Origin: Pseudomonadota bacterium
GTDB lineage: Bacteria; Pseudomonadota; Gammaproteobacteria; Xanthomonadales; Xanthomonadaceae
Length of the DNA: 20,559 nt
Assembly: GCA_023423675.1 (NCBI GenBank)
Contig: JAFAFD010000474.1
Coordinates: 1-20,559 of the forward strand
Reading direction: 5' to 3'
Under the pieces are notes generated by a model, which ran no database searches, had not been told where the DNA came from, and saw only the letters and a program-made list of their open reading frames with translations. Each line of letters starts with the position of its first letter. The first letter of the stretch is position 1. Made by a program: the position numbers and the translations under genes. Shown in pieces: positions 13,916-20,559 of the stretch.

Positions 13916-16267
13916 TCAACGGCTCATGGAGTACGGCGCCTGCGCGCCCTGCCCCGGCCATTCCTTGTTCGGTTCGGCCTGCATGGTGAAGGTCAGTTCG
14001 CCACCGGCCAGGATCTCGTCATGGCGCAGGAAGGTGCGCTGCAGCGGCTTGCCGTTGAGGCTCACACTGCCCACGTAGGTGTGCTTGTCGTCCAGGCCGT
14101 TGGCCACGATCGTGAACGTCTTGCCGTTCGGCAGGCGCATCGCGGTCTTCGGCAGGAACGGACGGCCCAGGATGTACTCGCCCGAGCCCGGTGCCACCGG
14201 ATAGAAGCCCAGCGCGGTGAACACGTACCACGCCGACATCTGGCCGACGTCGTCGTTGCCCGCCAGGCCATCGGGGCGGTCGGCGTACTGCGTGTCCATG
14301 ATCTGCTTCAGGCGGGCCTGGCTGCGCCACGGCTGGCCGGCGTACGAATACAGGTAGGCGACGTGGTGGCTGGGCTCGTTGCCGTGCGCGTACCAGCCGA
14401 TCAGGCCGGTGATGTCTTCCATGTGCTCGAAGATGGACGGATCGACCTTGGCGTTGAACACCTCATCCAGCCGTGCCAGCAGCTTGTCGCTGCCACCGTG
14501 CGCCGCGGCCAGACCGGCCACGTCCTGCGGCACATACCAGGAATACTGCCAGGCATTGCCTTCGGTGTAGTCGGTGCCGTAACCGCTGGCACTCGGGTCG
14601 AACGGCGTGCGGAAGCTGCCATCACGCTTGCGCGCGCGCATGAAGCCGGTGTCTTTGTCGAACGCATTGCGCCAGTTGCCAGCACGCTTGTCGAAGGTCG
14701 TGGCCACGTCGGTCTTGCCCATCGCCTGCGCCATGCGCGCGATGGTCCAGTCGTCGAACGCATATTCCAGCGTCTTGCTGGCGGCCTCGCCTTCCTCGTC
14801 GATCGGTACATAGCCCAGCTCGCGGTACTGCGCGATGCCGTCGTAGGGGCCGTAGTTGGCCGTCTCGACCATGGCCTTCAGCGCCTTGTCGGCGTCGAAG
14901 CCACGGATGCCCTTGACGTAGGCATCGGCGATCACCGGCACCGCGTGGTAGCCGATCATGCACCAGTCTTCCAGGCCGTGGAACGACCACACCGGCAGCA
15001 TGCCGTAGGGGCTGTGGTCATGGTGGGCCAGCATCGAATTGATGAAATCGCTGTTGCGCTTCTCCGGCTGCACCAGGGTCAGCAAGGGATGCAGGGCGCG
15101 GTAGGTATCCCACAGCGAGAAGGTCGAGTAGTTGGTGTAGCCCTCGGCCTTGTGCACCGCATTGTCGGCGCCGCGGTACTGGCCGTCGGCATCCATGAAC
15201 AGCGTCGGCCCCAGCATGGTGTGGTACAGCGCGGTGTAGGCGCTGCGGCGCGCATGTTCGGGGGCGTCGATGTCCAGCACCGACAGCGCCTTCGTCCACT
15301 CCTGCTTCGCCTGCGCACGCACACGGTCGAAGTCGAAGTCGGACACTTCCGCGTCGAGATTGGCGATGGCACCGGCCTCGCTGACCGGCGAGATCGCGAC
15401 CTTGACGATCAGCGGCGCATCGAGCTTGCCGAAATCGAAGGTGCCGACCAGCTGCCGTCCCTCGATCTGTGCCCGCTGCTTCGGATCCTTCTCACCCGGA
15501 GGTGCGAAGCCCTTGTAGACGATGTCCTTCTCGGTGCTGTGCAGCTCGTGGCTGGTCAGCGGCCGCGAGAAGCGCATCGCGAAATACAGCTGGCGGCCCG
15601 CCGCCCAGCCGCGCGTTTCGCGGAAGCCGGTGACGGTGCCGTCGTCACGTACGCGCACCCGCGACCAAAGGATCTTGCCCGGGTAGTCGTACATGCTGGT
15701 GCGCATGTCCAGCAGCATCTTCGCGTCGGTGCCCTTGGGGAAGGTGTAGCGATGCACGCCGACGCGGGCGCTGGTGGTCAGCTCGGCGCGCACCTTGTAG
15801 TCGTCGAGGGTGACCGCGTAGTAGCCGGGCTCGGCCTTCTCGTCGTCATGGCGGAAGCGCGACGCATAGCCGCTGCGCGGCTTTTCCGGATCGCCGCGTT
15901 CCAGGCCGGGCTCGCCGGTGAACGGCATCACCAGGATGTCGCCCAGGTCCGAGTGGCCGGTGCCGGAGAAATGCGTATGCGAGAAACCGACGATGCTGCT
16001 GTCGTCGTAGCGGTAGCCGGCTGCCCAGCCATAGGCCTTTTCGCGCGGTTGGATGCGCGTGTCCGGACTGAGCTGGACCATGCCGAACGGCACGGTGGCA
16101 CCCGGGTAGGTATGCCCTTCCCCGCCGGTACCGATGAAGGGGTCGACCGAGGCATAGGCCTTGTCGGCGGCGGACTTCGGTGTGGCGGCCGTGCCCACGC
16201 CGGAGGCGAGCATGGCAGTGGCGGCTACGGCGATCAGGAGGCGACGGTCCAGCAGGGGCATCGGCAT
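13916..16267 (-). CDS. GH92-family alpha-mannosidase, exported
   Basis: A 783-residue glycoside hydrolase predicted to remove alpha-1,2-linked (or other alpha-) mannose from glycans outside the cytoplasm. A signal peptide (about residues 1-28, LLIAVAATAMLASGVGTAA) precedes the GH92 N-terminal beta-sandwich, which starts VDPFIGTGGEGHTYPGA and contains FSHTHFSGTG. The catalytic (alpha/alpha)6 barrel has TEGNAWQYSW near residue 569, the region of the general acid, and AGNDDVGQMSAWYVF near residue 671, which holds the paired catalytic aspartates. Length is standard. The ATG at 16267 (or 16261, two codons on) was chosen because further extension would read through REP sequence. No sugar transporter or SusCD partner lies nearby, so it appears as a lone gene. 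Linkage specificity is not determinable. Confidence 0.93.
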   Translation of the reverse strand: MPMPLLDRRLLIAVAATAMLASGVGTAATPKSAADKAYASVDPFIGTGGEGHTYPGATVPFGMVQLSPDTRIQPREKAYGWAAGYRYDDSSIVGFSHTHFSGTGHSDLGDILVMPFTGEPGLERGDPEKPRSGYASRFRHDDEKAEPGYYAVTLDDYKVRAELTTSARVGVHRYTFPKGTDAKMLLDMRTSMYDYPGKILWSRVRVRDDGTVTGFRETRGWAAGRQLYFAMRFSRPLTSHELHSTEKDIVYKGFAPPGEKDPKQRAQIEGRQLVGTFDFGKLDAPLIVKVAISPVSEAGAIANLDAEVSDFDFDRVRAQAKQEWTKALSVLDIDAPEHARRSAYTALYHTMLGPTLFMDADGQYRGADNAVHKAEGYTNYSTFSLWDTYRALHPLLTLVQPEKRNSDFINSMLAHHDHSPYGMLPVWSFHGLEDWCMIGYHAVPVIADAYVKGIRGFDADKALKAMVETANYGPYDGIAQYRELGYVPIDEEGEAASKTLEYAFDDWTIARMAQAMGKTDVATTFDKRAGNWRNAFDKDTGFMRARKRDGSFRTPFDPSASGYGTDYTEGNAWQYSWYVPQDVAGLAAAHGGSDKLLARLDEVFNAKVDPSIFEHMEDITGLIGWYAHGNEPSHHVAYLYSYAGQPWRSQARLKQIMDTQYADRPDGLAGNDDVGQMSAWYVFTALGFYPVAPGSGEYILGRPFLPKTAMRLPNGKTFTIVANGLDDKHTYVGSVSLNGKPLQRTFLRHDEILAGGELTFTMQAEPNKEWPGQGAQAPYSMSR

Positions 16268-16274
16268 TTGGATC

Positions 16275-16296
16275 GATTCAGGTGGTGACCTGATCG
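16275..16296. promoter_or_regulatory. Inverted repeat just upstream of the GH92 gene
   Basis: TCAGGT (16278-16283) and ACCTGA (16288-16293) are perfect inverted arms around GGTG. With a one-base bulge the symmetry extends to CGAT/TCG on the flanks. It lies 11 bases before the GH92 start codon, in the presumed leader. It could be an operator or a hairpin that hides the ribosome binding site. Confidence 0.4.
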
Positions 16297-16351
16297 TAGC
16301 ACCGGGTTTGCCGCGAGGCATGTTGCGGTGCGGTTGCCGGGGCGTGCGCTG

Positions 16352-16436
16352 GTAGAGGCCGGCCTTGGTCGGCGTTGTGCCAACCGAGGTTGGCATCTAC
16401 CAGGAGCGTGGCTGTGCCAACCAAGGTTGGAACCTA
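16352..16436. repeat. SMAG/REP-type cluster (three elements, GCCAACC subfamily)
   Basis: One forward element (16352-16373, stem GCCGGCC/GGTCGGC) and two reverse elements (16378-16400 and 16413-16436, stem CCAACC/GGTTGG). The first two form an inverted dimer with a short loop. The last points its GTAG head at the stop codon of the NTF2-like gene 21 bases away. The cluster separates the GH92 gene from that gene. Confidence 0.88.
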
Positions 16437-16457
16437 CCAGGAGCCGTGGCGCTGGCC

Positions 16458-16859
16458 TCAGCGGCTGACCGCTTCGATCCAGTGCGGCAGGTTGTAGTAG
16501 TTGGTGATGCGCGCGACCTTGCCGTCACGGATCTCGAAGAACGCCCCCGCCGGCAGCACGTACGGCTGGCCGTGCGCCTCGGGCAGGCCTTCGTCGGTGG
16601 CCAGGTACTGGCCGTTGACGGTGAACTCGGCGGCACCACGGCTGCCATCGGCACTGCCGAACACCACGATGTCGGTCAGCTGCTCGCGGTACGAACGGGC
16701 CATCTTCTGACAGAACGCACGGAACGCGTCCTTGCCGACCTCGCGACCACCCTGGTTGATGTCATGCACCACGTCGTCGGTGACCTGGGCGACGAATGCC
16801 TCGATATCGCCGCTGTTGAAGGCATCGTAGTAGGCGCGGATGACGTCGGTGGCAGTCAT
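16458..16859 (-). CDS. SnoaL/NTF2-fold protein, ketosteroid-isomerase-related
   Basis: A 133-residue cytoplasmic protein with the small cone-shaped NTF2-like fold. It starts TATDVIRAYYDAFNSGD, the usual first helix, followed by DDVVHDINQGG, REVGKDAFRAF and a C-terminal AGAFFEIRDGKVARI then TNYYNLPHW. This arrangement fits the ketosteroid isomerase-related subgroup (TIGR02096 type). No enzymatic function is established for the group, so the substrate is unknown. ATG 16859 has AGGA seven bases upstream and begins with the family's first helix; an upstream in-frame start would overlap the promoter. It is transcribed divergently from the GNAT-nitrilase pair across 75 bp. Confidence 0.85.
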   Translation of the reverse strand: MTATDVIRAYYDAFNSGDIEAFVAQVTDDVVHDINQGGREVGKDAFRAFCQKMARSYREQLTDIVVFGSADGSRGAAEFTVNGQYLATDEGLPEAHGQPYVLPAGAFFEIRDGKVARITNYYNLPHWIEAVSR

Positions 16860-16934
16860 GGGAGGATCCTGGGGATGGGCGGGCCGTGGAGCATAGCCTA
16901 TACTCACCCCCAGTATCCATGGGCGGCAACGAAC
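16860..16934. promoter_or_regulatory. Divergent promoter region between the NTF2-like and GNAT genes
   Basis: The 75-bp gap holds TATACT (16899-16904), a reasonable -10 box for the rightward GNAT-nitrilase pair, 30 bases before its GTG. No convincing -35 element is seen at the expected distance. The overlapping minus-strand TATAGG/TATGCT could serve the NTF2-like gene. No clear operator was found. Confidence 0.4.
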
Positions 16935-17522
16935 GTGCGCATCACCACGCTACAGGGGCTGGCAGCAACCCCCTTCCTCGACGATCTTGCGCGCCTGCGC
17001 ATCCGCGTCTTCCGCGACTTCCCGTATCTCTACGAAGGTGACCTGGCCTACGAGCGCGGCTACGCGGCAACCTATGCGGCTGCCGCCGGCAGCATCATCG
17101 TGCTGGCCCAGGACGGCGACCGCGTGGTCGGTGCGTCCACGGGAATCCCCATGCGCGAGGAAACCGCTGAGTTCCAGGCGCCGTTCCTGGGCAGCGCCTG
17201 GGACACCGACCGCATCTTCTACTTCGGCGAATCGGTGCTGCTGCCCGAGTACCGCGGCCAGGGCCTGGGCGTGCGGTTCTTCGAGGCACGCGAGGCGCAC
17301 GCCCGGCAGGCCGGCTTCGACCTGTGCTGTTTCAGCGCGGTGCAGCGGCCGCTGGACCACCCGCTGCGCCCGGCCGACTACCAGCCACTGGATGCGTTCT
17401 GGCACAACCGCGGCTACGTCCATCACCCCGAGCTGAGCACGTCCTTCACCTGGCGCGACGTCGGCCACAGCGAGAAAACCGCCAAGCCGATGTCGTTCTG
17501 GCTGAAGGCGCTGACCGCATGA
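16935..17522 (+). CDS. GNAT-family N-acetyltransferase
   Basis: A 195-residue acetyl-CoA-dependent acyltransferase. The N-terminal part, FLDDLARLRIRVFRDFPYLYEG, is the usual acceptor-side helix pair. The core strand VLLPEYRGQGLGVRFFE holds the acetyl-CoA pyrophosphate loop R-G-Q-G-L-G (residues 107-112), and FWHNRGYVHHPEL near residue 160 corresponds to the last conserved strand. The start is taken as GTG 16935, in frame and followed at once by the fold; an in-frame ATG at 16875 lies across the divergent promoter and is less likely. The TGA overlaps the ATG of the nitrilase-like gene (ATGA). GNAT domains next to or fused to nitrilase-type hydrolases occur in other bacteria (for example Bacillus YhcX), which suggests a shared substrate. 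That substrate is not known. Confidence 0.87.
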   Translation: MRITTLQGLAATPFLDDLARLRIRVFRDFPYLYEGDLAYERGYAATYAAAAGSIIVLAQDGDRVVGASTGIPMREETAEFQAPFLGSAWDTDRIFYFGESVLLPEYRGQGLGVRFFEAREAHARQAGFDLCCFSAVQRPLDHPLRPADYQPLDAFWHNRGYVHHPELSTSFTWRDVGHSEKTAKPMSFWLKALTA

Positions 17523-18406
17523 TCCGCTTCGCTGCCAGCCAGTACGCCATCGAGCTGTTCGAGCACTGGGACGACTACGCCGCCCACCTGGACGCCCATG
17601 TGGACGAAGCCGCGGCCGCCGGTGCGCAGCTGGTGCTGCTTCCCGAGTACGCGGCGATGACCCTGACCGGCCAGCTGCGCCCGGCCGAGCGCGGCGACCT
17701 GGCCGCGTCCATCGCCGGCATCCAGCCGCTGCTGCCGCGCTGGCAGGCGCTGTGTGCGGACATCGCGCGCCGCCATCGCATCTGGTTCTGTCCGGGCTCG
17801 GCACCGGTTCTGGACGCTGATGGCCAGTACCGCAACCGCGCGTTCCTGTTCGGTCCGCAGGGCCTGCTGGGCCACCAGGACAAGCTCATCATGACCCGCT
17901 TCGAGCGCGAGGAATGGAACATCGCCGGTGGCCGCGAGGGCCTGCGCACGTTCGCCACGCCGCTGGGCACGCTGGGCATCCTGATCTGCTACGACACTGA
18001 ATTCCCGATGCTGGCCCGGCAGCTGGCCGAGGCCGGCGTGGACCTGCTGCTGGCACCGAGCTGCACCGACACCGAGGCCGGCTACCACCGCGTGCGCATC
18101 GGCTCGCAGGCGCGCGCACTGGAAAACCAGATGCCGGTGCTGGTCTCGGCCACCGCGGGCATGGCCGGCTGGAGCCCGTCGGTGGATGTGAACTACGGCC
18201 GCGCGGCGATGTATGTGCCGGCCGACCGCGGCATGCCGGCCAACGGCGTGCTGTGCGAGAGCGAGTGGGTGTTCACCGAGGAAAGCCGCTGGCTGATCGG
18301 GCAGATTGATGCCGCGGCGGTATCTGCGGTGCGCCGCGAGGGCCAGGTGGCGCTGTACCGCGATTGGCCGGAGCAGTTTGCGGTGAAGGTGCAGCGGACG
18401 GCGTAG
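17519..18406 (+). CDS. Carbon-nitrogen hydrolase (nitrilase superfamily)
   Basis: A 295-residue cytoplasmic amidohydrolase with the full catalytic set of the superfamily: Glu43 in LVLLPEYAAM, Lys122 in GHQDKLIMTRFE, and nucleophile Cys157 in ILICYDTEFP. The wording (amidase-like YDTEFP, ARALENQMPVL) suggests amide rather than nitrile hydrolysis. Length matches single-domain members. The ATG at 17519 overlaps the TGA of the GNAT gene, so the two are translated together and probably act in one pathway, for example on an omega-amide or acylated amine; that is inference. The gene ends with GCG TAG, and that TAG (18404-18406) is inside the GTAG head of a REP element. Confidence 0.92.
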   Translation: MIRFAASQYAIELFEHWDDYAAHLDAHVDEAAAAGAQLVLLPEYAAMTLTGQLRPAERGDLAASIAGIQPLLPRWQALCADIARRHRIWFCPGSAPVLDADGQYRNRAFLFGPQGLLGHQDKLIMTRFEREEWNIAGGREGLRTFATPLGTLGILICYDTEFPMLARQLAEAGVDLLLAPSCTDTEAGYHRVRIGSQARALENQMPVLVSATAGMAGWSPSVDVNYGRAAMYVPADRGMPANGVLCESEWVFTEESRWLIGQIDAAAVSAVRREGQVALYRDWPEQFAVKVQRTA

Positions 18407-18549
18407 CGCCGGGCCATGCTCGGCTGACGCCTTCTGTAGAGCCGAGCCCATGCTCGGCTGGAACAGCAGTCGAGCATAGGCTCGACTCTACAAGAGCAGT
18501 CGAGCATGGCTCGGCTCTACAAGAACAGTCGAGCATGGCTCGACTCTAC
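18403..18549. repeat. SMAG/REP-type array of five elements (TCGAGC subfamily)
   Basis: Five elements lie between the convergent nitrilase and Sel1-like genes: forward at 18403-18425 and 18436-18460, reverse at 18468-18491, 18498-18520 and 18527-18549. The three reverse copies start 29-30 bases apart with six-base spacers. Stems are CGAGC/GCTCG around ATG or ATAG/CCATG variants. The outer heads point at the two converging stop codons (overlapping one, 7 bases from the other). Confidence 0.92.
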
Positions 18550-18556
18550 AAAGGCG

Positions 18557-20554
18557 TCACCGCGCTGGCAGGCCGTCGCTCACGCGTTCCAGCGCCTGCC
18601 GGTAGCGGCGGCTGCCAAACAGGCCGCGCTGCAGGGTCGTGCGCAACGCCTGCACCTCTTCCTCACCCGGCTGCTGCGCGCAGGCACGCTCGGCCCAGAA
18701 CACCGCGCGGTCAAACTCGACCTCGCTGCGTGCGGCGTAGTACTGCGCCAGCATCCAGGCCGCCTGCGTCCACGCCTGTTCACCCCAGAACTCCAGCGTA
18801 TCCAGCAGGCGCGGCAGGCGCCCCTCGGCAGGCACCTGCGTGCGCAGGTAGTACCCTGCACCCGCTACGCAGCTGCGGACGCGACGCTGCAGACGCTCGC
18901 CCCATTCTTCTTCGGTCGCCGCCAGCTCCAGGCAGCGCAGCTCGCAGGCGTTGGACAGGTGCACCAGTTCGTCCGCGCCGATGCCGGCAATGCCGCCCTC
19001 CTCCAGGCCACGGTCGTAGACCAGGCTGAGGTTGTAGAGCGCGCGGCCACTGTCCTGCTCGGCCGCACGGCGGTACCACTGGATGGCCAGCGCCGGATCG
19101 TAGGCAGGCGCGTGCTCGAAGTAGTGGTAGCCCAGCGCGGCCTGCATCTCCGGGAAGCCCAGTTCGGCACCGACCTGCGCCATGTGCAGCAGCGCAGTGT
19201 GCTGCAGCGACTCGTCGAAGGCATGGTAGACGTCGTTGAACGGGCAGTCCGCGCCCGGCGCCGGCACTACCATCAGCGCGGCCGCGTGGCGCCAGGCCGC
19301 CTCGGCCTGCGCCGCATCCGGCGTCACCCCGCACCAACCGGTGTCGCGCAGTACACCCTGCATTACCGCTGCCCAGGCCGAGTTGCGCCACTGCCGCGCC
19401 ACTACCGGCGCCAGCCACTCACCCATGCCGGTTGCCGCGGCTGCATGCAGCATGCGCATCAGCTGATGATCATCGAAACCGCGCGGCACGCTCGGGTCGG
19501 CCGCCTGCGCGTAGTACGCCGCAGCCATTTCGGCGTTGTCCACGCGCGAGGCCAGCTCAGCAAGCTGCAGATGGATCCCCGTGCGCTCCAGCGCCGACTG
19601 CGGCTGCGCCAGCAGTTCCATGCCCCGCGCGAAGGCCTTCTGCACCGCGTTGCGGTCGTCGGTGTCGATGCTGTCCACGTCGATGGCATCCAGCCAGACG
19701 ATCATGCGCAGCTGGTTGCGCTGCGATGCGTCGAGACCTTCGGCCAGGGGACCCTCGGCCAGCGCCAGGATCTCTTCATGGCTGCCGCCCCAGCGCGGCG
19801 TACGCAGCCGCGCGTAGGTGTCCAGCAGCGGCAGGCCGTGACCTGCGGCCTGCAGGCCCATCTGCAGCCAGGCCAGTGCCGGCTGCGGCGAAGCCTCGTC
19901 GCACTCGATCGGGTCACCCTCCTCATCCAGTTCCGGCGGCGGCGGGACCGCGGCAGACCAGGACGCAGGCATCTGCGCCGGCAGCTCCGGCAGGCGCGGC
20001 GCCTCGGCCATCCACGCGCCGAGCAGCGCCTGCATGTCGCGCCACGGGCCGGCGCCATCGGCGGGATGGAAGCCATCGTGCATCCAGTCGCTCATCCACA
20101 CCGGCACACCGAACGCTGCCACGCTGCGCATCAGCTGGTGCAGCAGCGGCCAGGGCAATGGCCCGCGATCGGCCAGGGCAATGGCGTGGACGAACAACGC
20201 GGTCTGCGCGGCATGCACGCTGGACCAGGCACCCTCGCCCACCGATGACGTCCAACTCGAGCCGCGCAGATCGACGGCAATGCGGTCCCACACCAGGGCG
20301 GCCATCAGCAGCGGCGCATCAGCCTGCGGCGCCTGCCGCTGCCACACGGCCAGGGCCTGCCACAGGGCATTGATCGAAAGCGCCTGCGGCGGCGCAAGCA
20401 GGGCCAGTGAACGCGCACCGCCCTCGGCGTCGTGCGGTGCGAGGAGCTCGGGCAAGGCGGACTCGATGGCCTCGAAGCGATGGGCGAGCAGGTCATCCCA
20501 GATCGCGGGTGCGGCGTGACGCCGCGGGGATTCAGCGGAAAGCGGAGAGGTCAT
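18557..20554 (-). CDS. Large Sel1/TPR-like repeat protein (start at window edge)
   Basis: A 665-residue, largely helical, Ala/Leu/Trp-rich protein without signal peptide or membrane helix, so probably cytoplasmic. Toward the C-terminus it has one clear Sel1-like unit: ALGYHYFEHAPAYDPALAIQ, then WYRRAAEQDSGRALYNL, then SLVYDRGLEEGG. Weaker repeats precede it (AEAAWRHAAALMV, MAAAYYAQAADPS) and follow it (AAWMLAQYYAAR). The N-terminal half (WDDLLAHRFEAIESALPELL) matches no family I can name; a Pro-rich acidic linker, AVPPPPELDEEGDPIECDE, divides the halves near residue 220. Only five bases precede the ATG at 20554, so the true start may lie outside. Sel1 arrays usually mediate protein contacts. 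It converges on the nitrilase gene. Confidence 0.8.
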   Translation of the reverse strand: MTSPLSAESPRRHAAPAIWDDLLAHRFEAIESALPELLAPHDAEGGARSLALLAPPQALSINALWQALAVWQRQAPQADAPLLMAALVWDRIAVDLRGSSWTSSVGEGAWSSVHAAQTALFVHAIALADRGPLPWPLLHQLMRSVAAFGVPVWMSDWMHDGFHPADGAGPWRDMQALLGAWMAEAPRLPELPAQMPASWSAAVPPPPELDEEGDPIECDEASPQPALAWLQMGLQAAGHGLPLLDTYARLRTPRWGGSHEEILALAEGPLAEGLDASQRNQLRMIVWLDAIDVDSIDTDDRNAVQKAFARGMELLAQPQSALERTGIHLQLAELASRVDNAEMAAAYYAQAADPSVPRGFDDHQLMRMLHAAAATGMGEWLAPVVARQWRNSAWAAVMQGVLRDTGWCGVTPDAAQAEAAWRHAAALMVVPAPGADCPFNDVYHAFDESLQHTALLHMAQVGAELGFPEMQAALGYHYFEHAPAYDPALAIQWYRRAAEQDSGRALYNLSLVYDRGLEEGGIAGIGADELVHLSNACELRCLELAATEEEWGERLQRRVRSCVAGAGYYLRTQVPAEGRLPRLLDTLEFWGEQAWTQAAWMLAQYYAARSEVEFDRAVFWAERACAQQPGEEEVQALRTTLQRGLFGSRRYRQALERVSDGLPAR

Positions 20555-20559
20555 CGGAA

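Noticed and set aside
13868..16288. Open frame of over 800 codons on the plus strand opposite the GH92 gene
   Set aside because: It begins in a REP element, has no recognisable motif, and is antisense to a complete glycosidase with catalytic motifs.
16268..16396. Upstream extension of the GH92 gene by 43 codons
   Set aside because: The extension is encoded largely by REP sequence and would bury the signal peptide; the start at 16267 fits an exported protein.
18468..18549. Regularly spaced repeats resembling a short CRISPR array
   Set aside because: The spacers are only about six bases, the units are self-complementary with GTAG heads, and no cas genes are near. They are REP elements.
1..20559. 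Genomic island, prophage or integrative element
   Set aside because: No integrase, transposase, tRNA target site or phage gene was seen, and base composition looks even across the window.

Overview
The window is high-GC, gene-dense DNA from a Xanthomonadaceae-type gammaproteobacterium, most likely Stenotrophomonas (S. maltophilia group). The main clue is the many short palindromes that begin with GTAG and sit between genes. They resemble the SMAG/REP family described in S. maltophilia. Two stem subfamilies occur: one built on TCGAGC-ATG-GCTCGA and one on GCCAACC-AAGG-TTGGC. No rRNA, tRNA, insertion sequence, phage gene or CRISPR array was recognised, and no gene-free stretch exceeds about 220 bp.

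Layout from left to right. (1) 1-857, minus: start of a QacA/SmvA-type MFS drug exporter cut by the window edge, with a 28-bp inverted repeat (890-917) upstream as a probable repressor operator. (2) 1055-5485, minus: a tightly overlapping operon in transcription order DUF2796 His-rich periplasmic protein, ABC ATPase, FtsX/MacB-like permease, two tandem DUF3299 lipoproteins and an anchored Cys-rich protein of unknown function. This matches the composition of Zur-controlled zinc-uptake loci known from Pseudomonas and Vibrio. A perfect 15-bp palindrome at 5501-5515 looks like the Zur box and is shared with a divergent MerC-family gene (5518-5994). (3) 5995-6214: a LysR C-terminal remnant flanked by REP-type repeats.

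(4) 6215-11729, minus: czcCBA-type RND heavy-metal efflux operon. The divergent two-component pair (11792-13835, plus) is separated from it by 62 bp that carry an 11-bp-period tandem repeat, a likely response-regulator site. Zinc uptake and divalent-metal efflux are therefore neighbours, which suggests a metal-homeostasis block. (5) 13916-16267, minus: a secreted GH92 alpha-mannosidase. (6) 16458-16859, minus: a small SnoaL/NTF2-fold protein, divergent from a GNAT acetyltransferase and a nitrilase-superfamily amidohydrolase joined by an ATGA overlap (16935-18406). (7) 18557-20554, minus: a large Sel1/TPR-like protein that starts at the right edge.

The most unusual structural observation is that the only three TAG stop codons I find among the complete genes (czcA, the histidine kinase, the nitrilase) each lie inside the GTAG head of a REP element. 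I see no wholly new defence or mobile system. The best candidates for new biology are the extended zinc-uptake operon, the REP/stop-codon relationship and the 11-bp operator. Functions come from reading motifs by eye; no database search was run.
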